A stretch of DNA of 52,501 bases from an uncultured Nitrospirota bacterium. Lineage in GTDB: Bacteria > CG2-30-53-67. The position numbers and the translations under genes are program-made. Below the pieces are notes generated by a model. The model was not told the DNA's origin, did not search any database, and worked only from the letters and a program-made list of their open reading frames with translations. How positions within the stretch are numbered: the first letter of the stretch is position 1; every line of letters begins with the position of its first letter. Positions 36,301 to 44,183 of the stretch are shown here, in pieces. The DNA lies in assembly GCA_945786985.1 (NCBI GenBank), contig CALZGC010000025.1, positions 1-52,501 on the forward strand. The letters run 5' to 3'.

Positions 36301-36543
36301 CTACGCCAAAACGGGGCAGGTGCAGGGACCGATTTCCACCTGCAGTGCCCAGTGCCCTTCCCGCTCTTCCACGAAATTTCCGTATCCCAGTATCGAGGTG
36401 AAGAGGCTCAGTTTACGAGCCGTCCTTTCCTCATCGATGCGCACTTCAATGCCGCCCCATGCACTGCAGTTATCGTTGACAATAAGCTGCTTGAACTCCT
36501 CGAAGGGATCGTCGGCTCCCCGGGCATCTATGATTCGTTTCAT
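36301..36543 (-). CDS. TusA/YedF-fold-like small protein lacking the catalytic cysteine
   Basis: This 80-aa protein begins MKRIIDARGADDPFEEFKQL and ends in a strand pair (GYGNFVEEREGHWALQVEI). The beta-alpha-beta-alpha-beta layout and the DARG opening resemble TusA and the N-terminal domain of YedF, where DARGLxCPxP carries the sulfur-transfer cysteine. Here that stretch reads DARGADDPFEE, so the cysteine is missing; two cysteines occur instead at the very end (PCTCPV). The assignment is by pattern only. GAGGA precedes the ATG; asnS follows closely. Confidence 0.5.
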   Translation of the reverse strand: MKRIIDARGADDPFEEFKQLIVNDNCSAWGGIEVRIDEERTARKLSLFTSILGYGNFVEEREGHWALQVEIGPCTCPVLA

Positions 36544-36563
36544 GACTGCGCTTCCTCTTGTCG

Positions 36564-36583
36564 ACGCCGCCGGAGGGCGGCGT
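36564..36583. repeat. GC-rich 8-bp stem-loop
   Basis: ACGCCGCC and GGCGGCGT flank a 4-base loop in the 113-base gap between the cyclophilin gene and the TusA-like gene. No T-run directly follows on the minus strand; a weak terminator or RNA structure is possible. Confidence 0.4.
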
Positions 36584-36656
36584 GGTTGTCTGCCCTTTTT
36601 TCAGACTAAGCCACGAAAAGAAAAGGCTGTCAATCGCGGTGAACCTCGCACACCCG

Positions 36657-37247
36657 TCACTCCGTCAGAGTGGCTTTTTGAATATGGATGGACTGATGCG
36701 GGTTGTCCCGGGGATCCCGTGCCGCATTCACGATCTTGTCCACCACCGCCATCCCCTCGGTCACCCGACCGAACAGGGTGTACTGGCCGTCCAGATAGGG
36801 TGCGGACGCCACACAGATGAAGAACTGAGAGCCGGCGCTGTCGGGGTCGCTCGTGCGGGCCATGGAAACCGCGCCCCGCACATGTTTTTGCGCGTTGAAC
36901 TCAGCCTTGATCGTATAACCCGGCCCGCCGCTACCGTCGTTCGCCCGGTTGTTATCCCTTGTGTTCGGGTCCCCGCCCTGAATCATGAAACCGGGAATCA
37001 CCCGGTGGAAATAGGTGCCGTCGTAGAAGCCCGCGGTGACGAGTTTCCTGAAATTCTCGACCGTCCCCGGGGCGAGCTGCGCATTCAGGGCAATGACGAT
37101 CTTGCCGGCATCTGTCTCCAGCACGACTTGTTCGCCCGCCGCCTCCCGGACGGGCTTCCCCTTGTTGCCCGGTTGATCTGCCGGGCAGGCTGTCGCAAAC
37201 AGGGTGAGGCAGAGACCAACCGAAATCATCCAGACTCCTTGTTTCAT
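36657..37247 (-). CDS. Peptidyl-prolyl cis-trans isomerase, cyclophilin type, lipoprotein
   Basis: This 196-aa protein has lipobox ATAC (Cys about 21), so it is probably attached to a membrane facing the periplasm. The cyclophilin domain (about 40-190) shows FHRVIPGFMIQGGDP, with the catalytic Arg, and GSQFFICVASAPYLDGQYTLFGRV. Its ATG overlaps the engB stop (ATGA). Confidence 0.92.
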   Translation of the reverse strand: MKQGVWMISVGLCLTLFATACPADQPGNKGKPVREAAGEQVVLETDAGKIVIALNAQLAPGTVENFRKLVTAGFYDGTYFHRVIPGFMIQGGDPNTRDNNRANDGSGGPGYTIKAEFNAQKHVRGAVSMARTSDPDSAGSQFFICVASAPYLDGQYTLFGRVTEGMAVVDKIVNAARDPRDNPHQSIHIQKATLTE

Positions 37248-37858
37248 GCGTTTCGTCCTTTCCTTTCTGAAAGCGCCTCCATGGCGGCTTTCAAGTGACT
37301 CCAGAGGTTTTTTTTCCCTTCCGAGGTGCGCGAGGAAAAAAGGATCACCGGCTCCGCGGCCTCTATCTCCAGGGTCTCCCGCACGACAACGGCCTGTTTC
37401 GGCCCCTGCTGCTTGGTGAGCTTATCCGATTTGGTCGCCACGGTCAAGATGGGGATTCTGTGGTACAGCAGGTATTCCCGCATCAGCCGATCGCCGTCCG
37501 TGGGACGGTGGCGCAGATCCACAATGTGCACCACACAAGCCAGATGGGCGTTCTGTTCCAGGTAGCCCTCCACCATGGGACCGAAACGGCTGCGCACCGC
37601 CCGGGGCACCCGGGCATACCCGTATCCGGGAAGATCCACGAAATAGAACCGCTGGTTGATGCGGAAGTAATTGATCGTCTGGGTCCGCCCCGGCGTGTTG
37701 CTGACCTTGACCAGGCGTTTGCGGTTGACCAGCGCATTGATGAGGGAAGACTTCCCGACGTTGGATCGCCCCACAAAGGCCACTTCCGGCAACCGTAAAG
37801 AGGGGGTGTCCTTCTTGTGCACCACGGAAACAGTGAATTCGGCAGACGATATCTTCAT
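37244..37858 (-). CDS. engB: Ribosome-biogenesis GTPase EngB/YsxC/YihA
   Basis: This 204-aa GTPase is needed for large ribosomal subunit assembly. G1 GRSNVGKSS (residues 30-38), the NTPGRTQ switch I region, G3 DLPG (75-78) and G4 TKSD (142-145) are all present. The ATG at 37858 starts the family N-terminus; the longer upstream frame is not used. It lies 147 bases after clpX and overlaps the cyclophilin gene. Confidence 0.94.
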   Translation of the reverse strand: MKISSAEFTVSVVHKKDTPSLRLPEVAFVGRSNVGKSSLINALVNRKRLVKVSNTPGRTQTINYFRINQRFYFVDLPGYGYARVPRAVRSRFGPMVEGYLEQNAHLACVVHIVDLRHRPTDGDRLMREYLLYHRIPILTVATKSDKLTKQQGPKQAVVVRETLEIEAAEPVILFSSRTSEGKKNLWSHLKAAMEALSERKGRNA

Positions 37859-38005
37859 GGGATGTCCATACCAATGCGCTGGACGCTTGCATTGCGCACG
37901 GGCAGATCCGGATAGCTTCGATCGTCGGGGGATAGAGGGTACAAGTCGGAACGGCACTGACGCCCGGCCCACTGGATCAGTCGATCGCGATCCGGGCCGG
38001 CGGTA

Positions 38006-39247
38006 TCAGGCGCTTTCTTTCTTCTCGTAGATCAGGATGGGCTGCTCGTCTCCGGTGACCACCTCTTCGGAAATGATGCACTCCTTCACATTCACCTGGG
38101 AGGGCAGATCGTACATGACATCGAGCATCACGTTCTCGAGGACGGCCTTCAGCCCGCGCGCCCCGGTCTTGCGCTTCTGGGCGATGCGCGCCACCGCTAC
38201 CAGGGCTTCCTTGCTGAACCGCAACGCGACCCCCTCGAATTCGAAGAACTTCTGGTACTGCTTCACCAGAGCATTGTTCGGCTCGGTCAGGATGCGGACC
38301 AGCGCCTTTTCGTCGAGCTCGCTGAGCGCTGCAATCACCGGCAGGCGTCCCACAAATTCGGGGATCATGCCGCTTTTGAGCAGATCACCGGGCTCCACCT
38401 GCGCGAGAATCTCGCCAATGGGCTTAGACTCACGACTCTGGATGATGGCTCCGAAGCCCATCGATTTTTCGCCGATGCGGTTCTCGATAGTCTTGTCGAG
38501 GCCCACGAAGGCGCCGCCGCAGAGGAAGAGGATGTTCGTGGTATCCACCTGGAGGAATTCCTGGTGGGGATGTTTACGCCCCCCCTGGGGGGGCACGTTG
38601 GCGGTGGTCCCTTCAATGATTTTCAGCAGCGCCTGCTGTACCCCCTCCCCGGAGACGTCCCGCGTAATGGAGGGGTTCTCCGACTTGCGGGTAATCTTGT
38701 CGACTTCGTCGATGTAGATGATCCCCTGCTGAGCGCGTTCCACATCATAGTCGGCATTCTGCAGCAGCTTGAGGATAATGTTCTCCACATCTTCACCAAC
38801 GTAGCCCGCCTCGGTCAGGGTCGTGGCGTCCACAATGGCAAAAGGAACATCGAGAATACGGGCCAGGGTCTGTGCGAGAAGGGTCTTGCCCGACCCCGTC
38901 GGCCCGATCAGAAGAATGTTGCTTTTCTGGATTTCCACATCGCTGAGATTTACCCGGGAGGCCAGGCGCTTGTAGTGGTTGTGTACTGCCACGGAGAGGA
39001 TTTTCTTGGCCCGTTCCTGTCCGATCACATAGTCGCTCAGGATCTTGTTGATCGTGCGGGGCTCGGGAATCTTCTCAAACTTCTCAACCCCCTTGTCCGC
39101 GGTGTCCTCGGCAATGATCTCGTTACACAGGTTGATGCATTCATCGCAGATGTAGACGGTATGACCCGCGATCAGTTTTTTGACATCTTCCTGGCTCTTG
39201 CCGCAGAAGGAACATCGCAGCGTGCCCGAGTTGTCACTCTTCTTCAT
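38006..39247 (-). CDS. clpX: ATP-dependent Clp protease ATP-binding subunit ClpX
   Basis: This 413-aa AAA+ unfoldase feeds substrates to ClpP. The N-terminal zinc-binding domain has C12/C15/C34/C37, Walker A is GPTGSGKT (115-122), Walker B is IIYIDEVDK (about 176-184), and the ClpP-binding loop IGF motif appears as MGFGA. The ATG at 39247 is chosen because it starts the zinc domain. Sixteen bases separate it from clpP. Confidence 0.97.
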   Translation of the reverse strand: MKKSDNSGTLRCSFCGKSQEDVKKLIAGHTVYICDECINLCNEIIAEDTADKGVEKFEKIPEPRTINKILSDYVIGQERAKKILSVAVHNHYKRLASRVNLSDVEIQKSNILLIGPTGSGKTLLAQTLARILDVPFAIVDATTLTEAGYVGEDVENIILKLLQNADYDVERAQQGIIYIDEVDKITRKSENPSITRDVSGEGVQQALLKIIEGTTANVPPQGGRKHPHQEFLQVDTTNILFLCGGAFVGLDKTIENRIGEKSMGFGAIIQSRESKPIGEILAQVEPGDLLKSGMIPEFVGRLPVIAALSELDEKALVRILTEPNNALVKQYQKFFEFEGVALRFSKEALVAVARIAQKRKTGARGLKAVLENVMLDVMYDLPSQVNVKECIISEEVVTGDEQPILIYEKKESA

Positions 39248-39263
39248 TATATCCCCCGTGCTT

Positions 39264-39872
39264 TCATTCGCCCTCTTTCGGCTGACTGCCGTCCCTCTCC
39301 ACAATGACTTCGTCGATGAGTCCGTATTCCTTCGCCTCAAGGCCGGTCATGAAGAAATCCCGATCCGTGTCCTTCTGGATCTTCTTCATGGACTGCCCTG
39401 AGTGTTGGGCCAGAATATCGTTGAGCACCTCGCGCATCTTCAGGGTCTCCTTGGCATGGATTTCGATATCCGATGCCTGGCCTTGAAAGCCACCGAGGGG
39501 CTGGTGGATCATCACCCGCGCGTGGGGCAGCGCAAAGCGCTTGCCCTTCTGGCCGGCGGCCAGGAGAATGGCGCCCATACTGGCGGCCTGACCGATACAG
39601 ATGGTCGAAACCTGCGGCCGAATGTACTGGATGGTATCGTAAATGGCGAGCCCGGAGGTCACAATGCCTCCCGGCGAGTTGATGTATAGATTGATATCCT
39701 TGTCGGGGTCCTCGGCCTCCAGGAAGAGCAGCTGCGCGATAATCAGATTGGCAATGTGGTCATCGATGGGGGTGCCCACAAAAATAATCCGGTCCTTCAG
39801 CAGTCGTGAATAGATGTCGTAGGCCCGCTCGCCCCGCGCGGTCTGTTCCACCACCATTGGGATTAATGTCAT
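39264..39872 (-). CDS. clpP: ATP-dependent Clp protease proteolytic subunit ClpP
   Basis: This 202-aa serine protease forms the tetradecameric barrel. The catalytic triad is S98 (QAASMGA), H123 (MIHQPLGG) and D172. The N-terminus [25 protein letters not shown] is standard. AGGAG precedes the ATG at 39872. It sits in the conserved order tig-clpP-clpX. Confidence 0.97.
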   Translation of the reverse strand: MTLIPMVVEQTARGERAYDIYSRLLKDRIIFVGTPIDDHIANLIIAQLLFLEAEDPDKDINLYINSPGGIVTSGLAIYDTIQYIRPQVSTICIGQAASMGAILLAAGQKGKRFALPHARVMIHQPLGGFQGQASDIEIHAKETLKMREVLNDILAQHSGQSMKKIQKDTDRDFFMTGLEAKEYGLIDEVIVERDGSQPKEGE

Positions 39873-39943
39873 GCAATGACTCCTTTCAGCCTTTCGCAAG
39901 ACCCGCTGTTCTCAAAAAAAGAGAGGGGAAATGGGCATTTTTT

Positions 39944-41254
39944 CTACGCTTCATCTCCACTCCCCTCTGTTGTAACTGTAGCATTTTCAATCAAAAAGTC
40001 AAGAATCTTTTCGTTCAGGAGGCTCAAACGGAGCGGCTCCAGGGAGCCCGCTTCGTTCATATAAATGTCTTTCAACACCTCTTTGGTCATGGAGCCCTCA
40101 TGGGCCTGCTTTTCGAGCCCCGCTTCAAACTCCTCTGCGCTCAGGGTGATGCCCTCGGCCTCGACAATCTTCTCACTGATGAGACTCCAGGCCACATCCC
40201 GGTCGGCCTGCTCGTCGAGCCACTTCTGGTCCGCGGGACTCAGTGCGCTCTCCTGGCGGGCAGGGTTCTGCTGCATCCGATCGCTGAGGTAACTCTTGTG
40301 GCGCTGCACCATGATTTCGGGTAGCTCGAAGGAGTGACGTTTCAAGATCTCATCCATGACGTCTCCCCGAAGCTTATCGCGAACCCGCTGGGTCTCATTC
40401 TTTTCGATACGCTCGCGGATCCCGGCCCGCAGGCCCGCCAACGTCTCAAACTCCTCCCCCACGTCCCTGGCAAACTCATCGTCCACGTCCGGAAGGCTCT
40501 TCTGCTTGACGTCGTGCAGGACCACTTTGAAAATCACCGTCCGACCCGCGAGGTCCGGCGCGTGGTACTGCTCGGGAAAGGTCGCTTCGATCTCCCTGCT
40601 CTCCCCCTTTTTCATTCCGATGAACCCGTCCTCAAAACCCGGAATCATTCGGCCCCCGCCGATCTCCATGAGATGACGGCTCGCCTGGCCCCCCTCAAAC
40701 GCCTCACCATCGAGGAATCCCTCAAAGTCGGTTTCCACCACGTCGCCGGTCTCCACCGGATGGTCCGCGTCTTCGTAGGACGAGAGCTGGGAGAGTCGTT
40801 CTCGCATATCCTCGATGACCTTGTCGACCATTTCCTCCGAGACCTCTGCGGCGCCTGAACCGAGGAGGATATTCCTGTACTCCTGCAACTCGAAGTCCGG
40901 TTTGATGTAGACGGTGGCGTCAAAGCGCAACGGCTCCCCCTCCTCGAGAGAGACGTTTCGAAGAATGGGCATGTCCACTGGCTCAAGAGCGCTTTCCCGG
41001 ACGGCCTGTTCATAATAGAGGGGGACCACCCGCTGCAGCAGATCCGACTGTACTTCGCGGCCGAGCCGTTTGCGGATCATCGTCAGCGGGACCTTGCCTT
41101 TACGAAACCCCGGAAACTGGGCCTTCTTCTGAAAGGCTTGGTAGGTCTTCTGCAATTCGGGCTGGATGGTTTCCGCCGGGACTTCCACCTTCAGGACCCG
41201 TTTGGTCTTGCTGGGTTCCTCGACATTGACACTGATCTTCTGGTGCTGTTCCAT
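39944..41254 (-). CDS. tig: Trigger factor
   Basis: This 436-aa ribosome-bound chaperone and prolyl isomerase has the ribosome-binding signature near residues 44-50 (PGFRKGKVP). An FKBP-like domain spans about 150-240 (GDVVETDFEGFLDGEAFEGG, MIPGFEDGFIGMKKGE), and a helical C-terminal chaperone region follows. The ATG at 41254 is used; AAAGGA lies eleven bases upstream, while an ATG four codons earlier would sit on top of that site. It is the first gene of tig-clpP-clpX; lon does not follow. Confidence 0.95.
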   Translation of the reverse strand: MEQHQKISVNVEEPSKTKRVLKVEVPAETIQPELQKTYQAFQKKAQFPGFRKGKVPLTMIRKRLGREVQSDLLQRVVPLYYEQAVRESALEPVDMPILRNVSLEEGEPLRFDATVYIKPDFELQEYRNILLGSGAAEVSEEMVDKVIEDMRERLSQLSSYEDADHPVETGDVVETDFEGFLDGEAFEGGQASRHLMEIGGGRMIPGFEDGFIGMKKGESREIEATFPEQYHAPDLAGRTVIFKVVLHDVKQKSLPDVDDEFARDVGEEFETLAGLRAGIRERIEKNETQRVRDKLRGDVMDEILKRHSFELPEIMVQRHKSYLSDRMQQNPARQESALSPADQKWLDEQADRDVAWSLISEKIVEAEGITLSAEEFEAGLEKQAHEGSMTKEVLKDIYMNEAGSLEPLRLSLLNEKILDFLIENATVTTEGSGDEA

Positions 41255-41371
41255 GACACACTTCATCCTTTCGTGGAATGTGAGCCCCACCGGTCCTTCC
41301 AAAAAGCGCGGCTGCCCGGTGCGCACGGGCGACCCGACCGCTTCACCAGGGGCGTTGAGCTGTTTAGGGTA

Positions 41372-41536
41372 GGCGGCCCTATTCCTAAATACGGTGGTAT
41401 TCGAGTGCCGTAGCGCGCGCTCCTCTGCGTTCCGCTCCCTGCGACGTACCCCAAGGGGTACGCCTCAGTCGCGCGCCTTGATGAGAGCGCGCCACGACCC
41501 TCTCGATACGTCACCGTATTTAGGAACAGGACCACT
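41372..41536 (-). repeat. Palindromic repeat family B, copy 2
   Basis: 165 bases bounded by GGCGGCCCTATTCCTAAATA and, on the other strand, AGTGGTCCTGTTCCTAAATA. The core holds the palindrome CGTACCCCTTGGGGTACG. It matches 29727-29889 in reverse orientation. It lies between tRNA-Leu (10 bases away) and tig (118 bases away), inside the probable tRNA-Leu-tig transcript. Confidence 0.88.
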
Positions 41537-41545
41537 TAGGCTCGG

Positions 41546-41631
41546 TGGTGCGAGAGGGGGGACTCGAACCCCCAACCGCGAAGCGGGCTAGATCCTAAAT
41601 CTAGTGCGTATACCAGTTTCGCCACTCTCGC
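41546..41631 (-). tRNA. tRNA-Leu (UAG)
   Basis: 86 bases with acceptor GCGAGAG/CTCTCGC, anticodon stem CTAGA/TCTAG, loop TTTAGGA giving anticodon TAG, a long variable arm (CCCGCTTCGCGG) as expected of class II tRNA, T-arm GGGGG-TTCGAGT-CCCCC, and an encoded CCA. Confidence 0.94.
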
Positions 41632-41737
41632 GGAATTCATGTCCTGAAGGGCTGCGCCGCCGTCAGCGCCGCAACGACCAAGGGAGAGAGCCGACCGCAG
41701 AGTTCAATCAATCCCCCGATCCGGGTCATGCATCACC

Positions 41738-41765
41738 ATTATAGGTTTTTTGCCACCCTTGTCAA
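41738..41765 (-). promoter_or_regulatory. Consensus sigma-70 promoter of tRNA-Leu
   Basis: On the minus strand a perfect TTGACA (41765-41760) and a perfect TATAAT (41743-41738) are separated by 16 bases. Transcription would start near 41731, about 100 bases before the mature tRNA, and could continue into tig-clpP-clpX. Confidence 0.85.
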
Positions 41766-41820
41766 CCTTTTGTGCTCCCGGCAGAGCAACGGGTGGCCCG
41801 TTTGCCACTGTCCCACGAGA

Positions 41821-42930
41821 TCAGAACAGCTCCGATTGGAATTTGTCCGGCAGGTCTTTCTTCATGAAGGCCAGCAATTCCCCCCGACGCTCGTAGAGGC
41901 GCTTCCCCTCTCTCCGGGGTGCCCGTGCGAGCACATAGGACGTCAGGATGGGCAGAGCAATCGTCGTGTCCACGTAAGCGACGACCGAATCGGGGAGTCG
42001 GTCGGGATCCACCTTGCCCCAGGAGACCGCTTCCGCCGGTGTGGCGCCGGAGAGCCCGCCCGTGTCCGGCCGGGCATCGGTGACCTGAAGAAAGTAGTCG
42101 TGCCCCGCCTCTTCCAGGCCGAAGACTTCCTGGATCTGCGGCTCCGTCTGCAACACGAAATTCTTGGGGGAGCCGCCGCCGAGCATGACGACCCCGCTTC
42201 GCATGTTCCGCTTCTTCGTGTGATAGACGATGGCGGACGTTTCGTTCACATCGAGGGACACGTCAATCGTCGGCCCGATCCCCTTCATCTGAAGGGCCGC
42301 AATGTTCATGCCGATGGAGGAATCTCCAGGAGAGGATGTGTAAACGGGCACCCCGTGCTGATAGGCGGCGGAGAGCAGACTGACCGTTCCCAGGTCGAGG
42401 ACCTTTTCCCGCTGCGCCACGAATTTTCCGATGAGGTAGTGCAGTTCGGCGGTGCCCATGGTCTTCTGAAACTCCGGGGCCGAGAGGATCTCGTAGAAGA
42501 ACTTGTCGGTCTGCAGCAGCACATTATAATCGAAAAGGATATCGTAGATGCGAACGACCTCCTGCTTTTTGAGTACCGCGTCATCGACGAAGGGCGTTCC
42601 CCGGTGCAGGGTCAGCCCGATGCCGAAATGGGTGTCGTGGTAGAGATTGGCTCCCGTGGAGACGATCCAGTCCACATAACCGTTCTCGATCAACGGAATG
42701 AGACAGGAGCGGCCAAGCCCCGCCGGCGTCAGCGCCCCGGAAAGACTGAGGCCCACCGTCACGTTGTTTTCCAGCATCTTTTCGTGCAGCAGCCGGCAGG
42801 CTTCCCGGATGCGGCCGGCGTTGTACGCAAGAAAGGTCCGATCCACCAGGTCCGCCACCGTCTCATCTCCCCGGAGTGAATTGGGGCTGATCGGTTTTCC
42901 GGACAGATAGGGTTTTTTCGGTTCCGACAT
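41821..42930 (-). CDS. Deoxyhypusine synthase-family protein
   Basis: This 369-aa NAD-dependent aminobutyl-transferase fold matches the DHS family: [38 protein letters not shown] and [10 protein letters not shown]. The segment LGGGSPKNF puts a lysine where the DHS active-site Lys (GGGVVKHH in human DHS) lies. Bacteria lack eIF5A, so bacterial members are thought to act in polyamine (homospermidine-type) synthesis; the true substrate here is unknown. The third ATG of the frame (42930) is best placed relative to GGGAGG. It is last in a leftward run after lptE and a small unknown gene. Confidence 0.86.
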   Translation of the reverse strand: MSEPKKPYLSGKPISPNSLRGDETVADLVDRTFLAYNAGRIREACRLLHEKMLENNVTVGLSLSGALTPAGLGRSCLIPLIENGYVDWIVSTGANLYHDTHFGIGLTLHRGTPFVDDAVLKKQEVVRIYDILFDYNVLLQTDKFFYEILSAPEFQKTMGTAELHYLIGKFVAQREKVLDLGTVSLLSAAYQHGVPVYTSSPGDSSIGMNIAALQMKGIGPTIDVSLDVNETSAIVYHTKKRNMRSGVVMLGGGSPKNFVLQTEPQIQEVFGLEEAGHDYFLQVTDARPDTGGLSGATPAEAVSWGKVDPDRLPDSVVAYVDTTIALPILTSYVLARAPRREGKRLYERRGELLAFMKKDLPDKFQSELF

Positions 42931-42954
42931 CATCACCTCCCTGTGCATGTGGCT

Positions 42955-43117
42955 AGCCCGAATATTGCATGAGTCAATTTATTACGAGGGCGGACTTGTC
43001 ACGGCGTAGCATTCTGCGAAGACGGATAGTCTGCCACATGCTCTGCGCCTTGCCTGTGGCGCCGCCAGGATCTCCGGGACCTCTCATGACGATCATGCAC
43101 GCAATAATATCCGGGCT
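42955..43117 (-). repeat. Palindromic repeat family A, copy 2 (reverse, degenerate)
   Basis: The ends are AGCCCGAATATTGCATGAGT and, on the other strand, AGCCCGGATATTATTGCG. Shared inner blocks (GATCGTCATGAGAG, GGCGCCACAGGCAAGGCGCAG, GCATGTGGCAGACTATCCG) appear in reverse orientation. The central CAGAAGATTTTCTG hairpin is deleted and about 36 extra bases are present in one arm. It fills the gap between a small unknown gene and the ribosome site of the DHS-like gene. Confidence 0.85.
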
Positions 43118-43145
43118 GCCGATCAGCAGCGGGCTTCGGGCTATG

Positions 43146-43469
43146 TCAAGCATCCGCGCCGCGTTCGTCTCCTTCGATGGGTCCAACAACGATCCCCCCA
43201 AAAATCCCCTTGGCGTCGTGGATCTTCTTCAGGCGCTCGTTGTAGTGCGGTTTCAGTGAATCCTTGATCACCGCAAGCGCGCCGATCTCATCCGGGGTGT
43301 AGGCCGGCCCGTCCACCTCCCGAGCCAACTCGGGCTCCGAGACCAGAAAGATCTCGCAGTCCAGCGCTTCACTGAAGATCCTGACAGCCAGGCGAGCCTC
43401 ACGGAACTGCCCGGACGTCAGGGAGAGGAGCTTCTTGATCTGCTCGGGGTTTGGTTCATAGGCTGTCAT
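43146..43469 (-). CDS. Small conserved-looking protein of unknown function
   Basis: This 107-aa soluble protein has alternating helix/strand character (EQIKKLLSLTSGQFREARLAVRIF; CEIFLVSEPELA; DEIGALAVIKDSL; GIFGGIVVGP). No family recognised. It overlaps the end of lptE by 14 bases, so it is translated from the same message. Many proteobacteria have holA at this position; this protein is far too short and dissimilar to be HolA. Confidence 0.6.
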   Translation of the reverse strand: MTAYEPNPEQIKKLLSLTSGQFREARLAVRIFSEALDCEIFLVSEPELAREVDGPAYTPDEIGALAVIKDSLKPHYNERLKKIHDAKGIFGGIVVGPIEGDERGADA

Positions 43470-43989
43470 TGCCCAGTCCCGCAGTGGTTCCGTCGATCAT
43501 GTGGCGCACCTGATCTTCGGCGAAGTCGACGGCGCCGGACACCAGGGCTTCCGCCTCGGCCTGCTCATTCTGCTCCAGAATACTCGATGCGAAGTACTCC
43601 TCCCGCAGCTGCGCCGCGGGGTTCTGAAACAGTATCCGGCCCTTGCGGTCCTTCAGTATCAATGAGACGACCGCCGAGAGACGGTATTCCCTGACCGTAC
43701 TGGCCGCGGTGCGCGCCACAGAGCGATTGCCATAGCTGCGAATCCGTCCTTCGAGGATCTTGTCGGCCAGCTTCGGGCTCACCACGGACACCCCGGCCTG
43801 CTGGAGTTCCCGGATGACGGCGGTGGTGATCACCGACTGGATGTGCGGCTCCCCCGACTGATTTATGAAGATCGGCACCGCCACGGTACCGAACGTCTCG
43901 GGAGCCTCCGGCCCCGCACCCAGATGGTAGCCGCAGGCGGCCATCGCGACGAAAACGAGGACGCCCCAGAGATGCTTGCGCGGACCCAT
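43456..43989 (-). CDS. lptE: LPS-assembly lipoprotein LptE
   Basis: This 177-aa outer-membrane lipoprotein plugs the LptD barrel and aids LPS insertion. The lipobox MAAC gives acylated C19, followed by the family's GYHL. The domain shows the LptE pattern VAVPIFINQSGEPHIQSVITTAVIRELQQAG and IRSYGNRSVARTAASTVREYRLSAVVSL. Its ribosome site AAGGGG lies directly beside repeat copy A3. It follows leuS, as in many proteobacteria. Confidence 0.87.
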   Translation of the reverse strand: MGPRKHLWGVLVFVAMAACGYHLGAGPEAPETFGTVAVPIFINQSGEPHIQSVITTAVIRELQQAGVSVVSPKLADKILEGRIRSYGNRSVARTAASTVREYRLSAVVSLILKDRKGRILFQNPAAQLREEYFASSILEQNEQAEAEALVSGAVDFAEDQVRHMIDGTTAGLGNDSL

Positions 43990-44000
43990 GCGTTCCCCTT

Positions 44001-44179
44001 AGCCCGGATATTGCCTGAGTGATCGTCATGAGAGACCGTAGCGGCGCCACAGGCAAGGCGCAGAAGATTTTCTGGGTGAAGACATATTGAAATATCTCGA
44101 AGTCAGAAAATCTTCTGTAACGCAGCATGTGGCAGACTATCCGGCCTCGCAATAGATTTACTTATGCAATATCCGGGTT
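44001..44179 (+). repeat. Palindromic repeat family A, copy 3 (intact form)
   Basis: 179 bases. The ends are AGCCCGGATATTGCCTGAGT and, on the other strand, AACCCGGATATTGCATAAGT. Inner arms CAGAAGATTTTCTG and CAGAAAATCTTCTG are exact complements around a ~32-base loop. It fits exactly between the leuS stop (44184) and the lptE ribosome site. It serves as the reference for the uninterrupted element. Confidence 0.92.
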
Positions 44180-44183
44180 ACCT

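Noticed and set aside
36564-36606. Rho-independent terminator after the cyclophilin or TusA-like gene
   Set aside because: The stem is good but the only T-run is 13 bases away and on the plus strand, where no gene ends.
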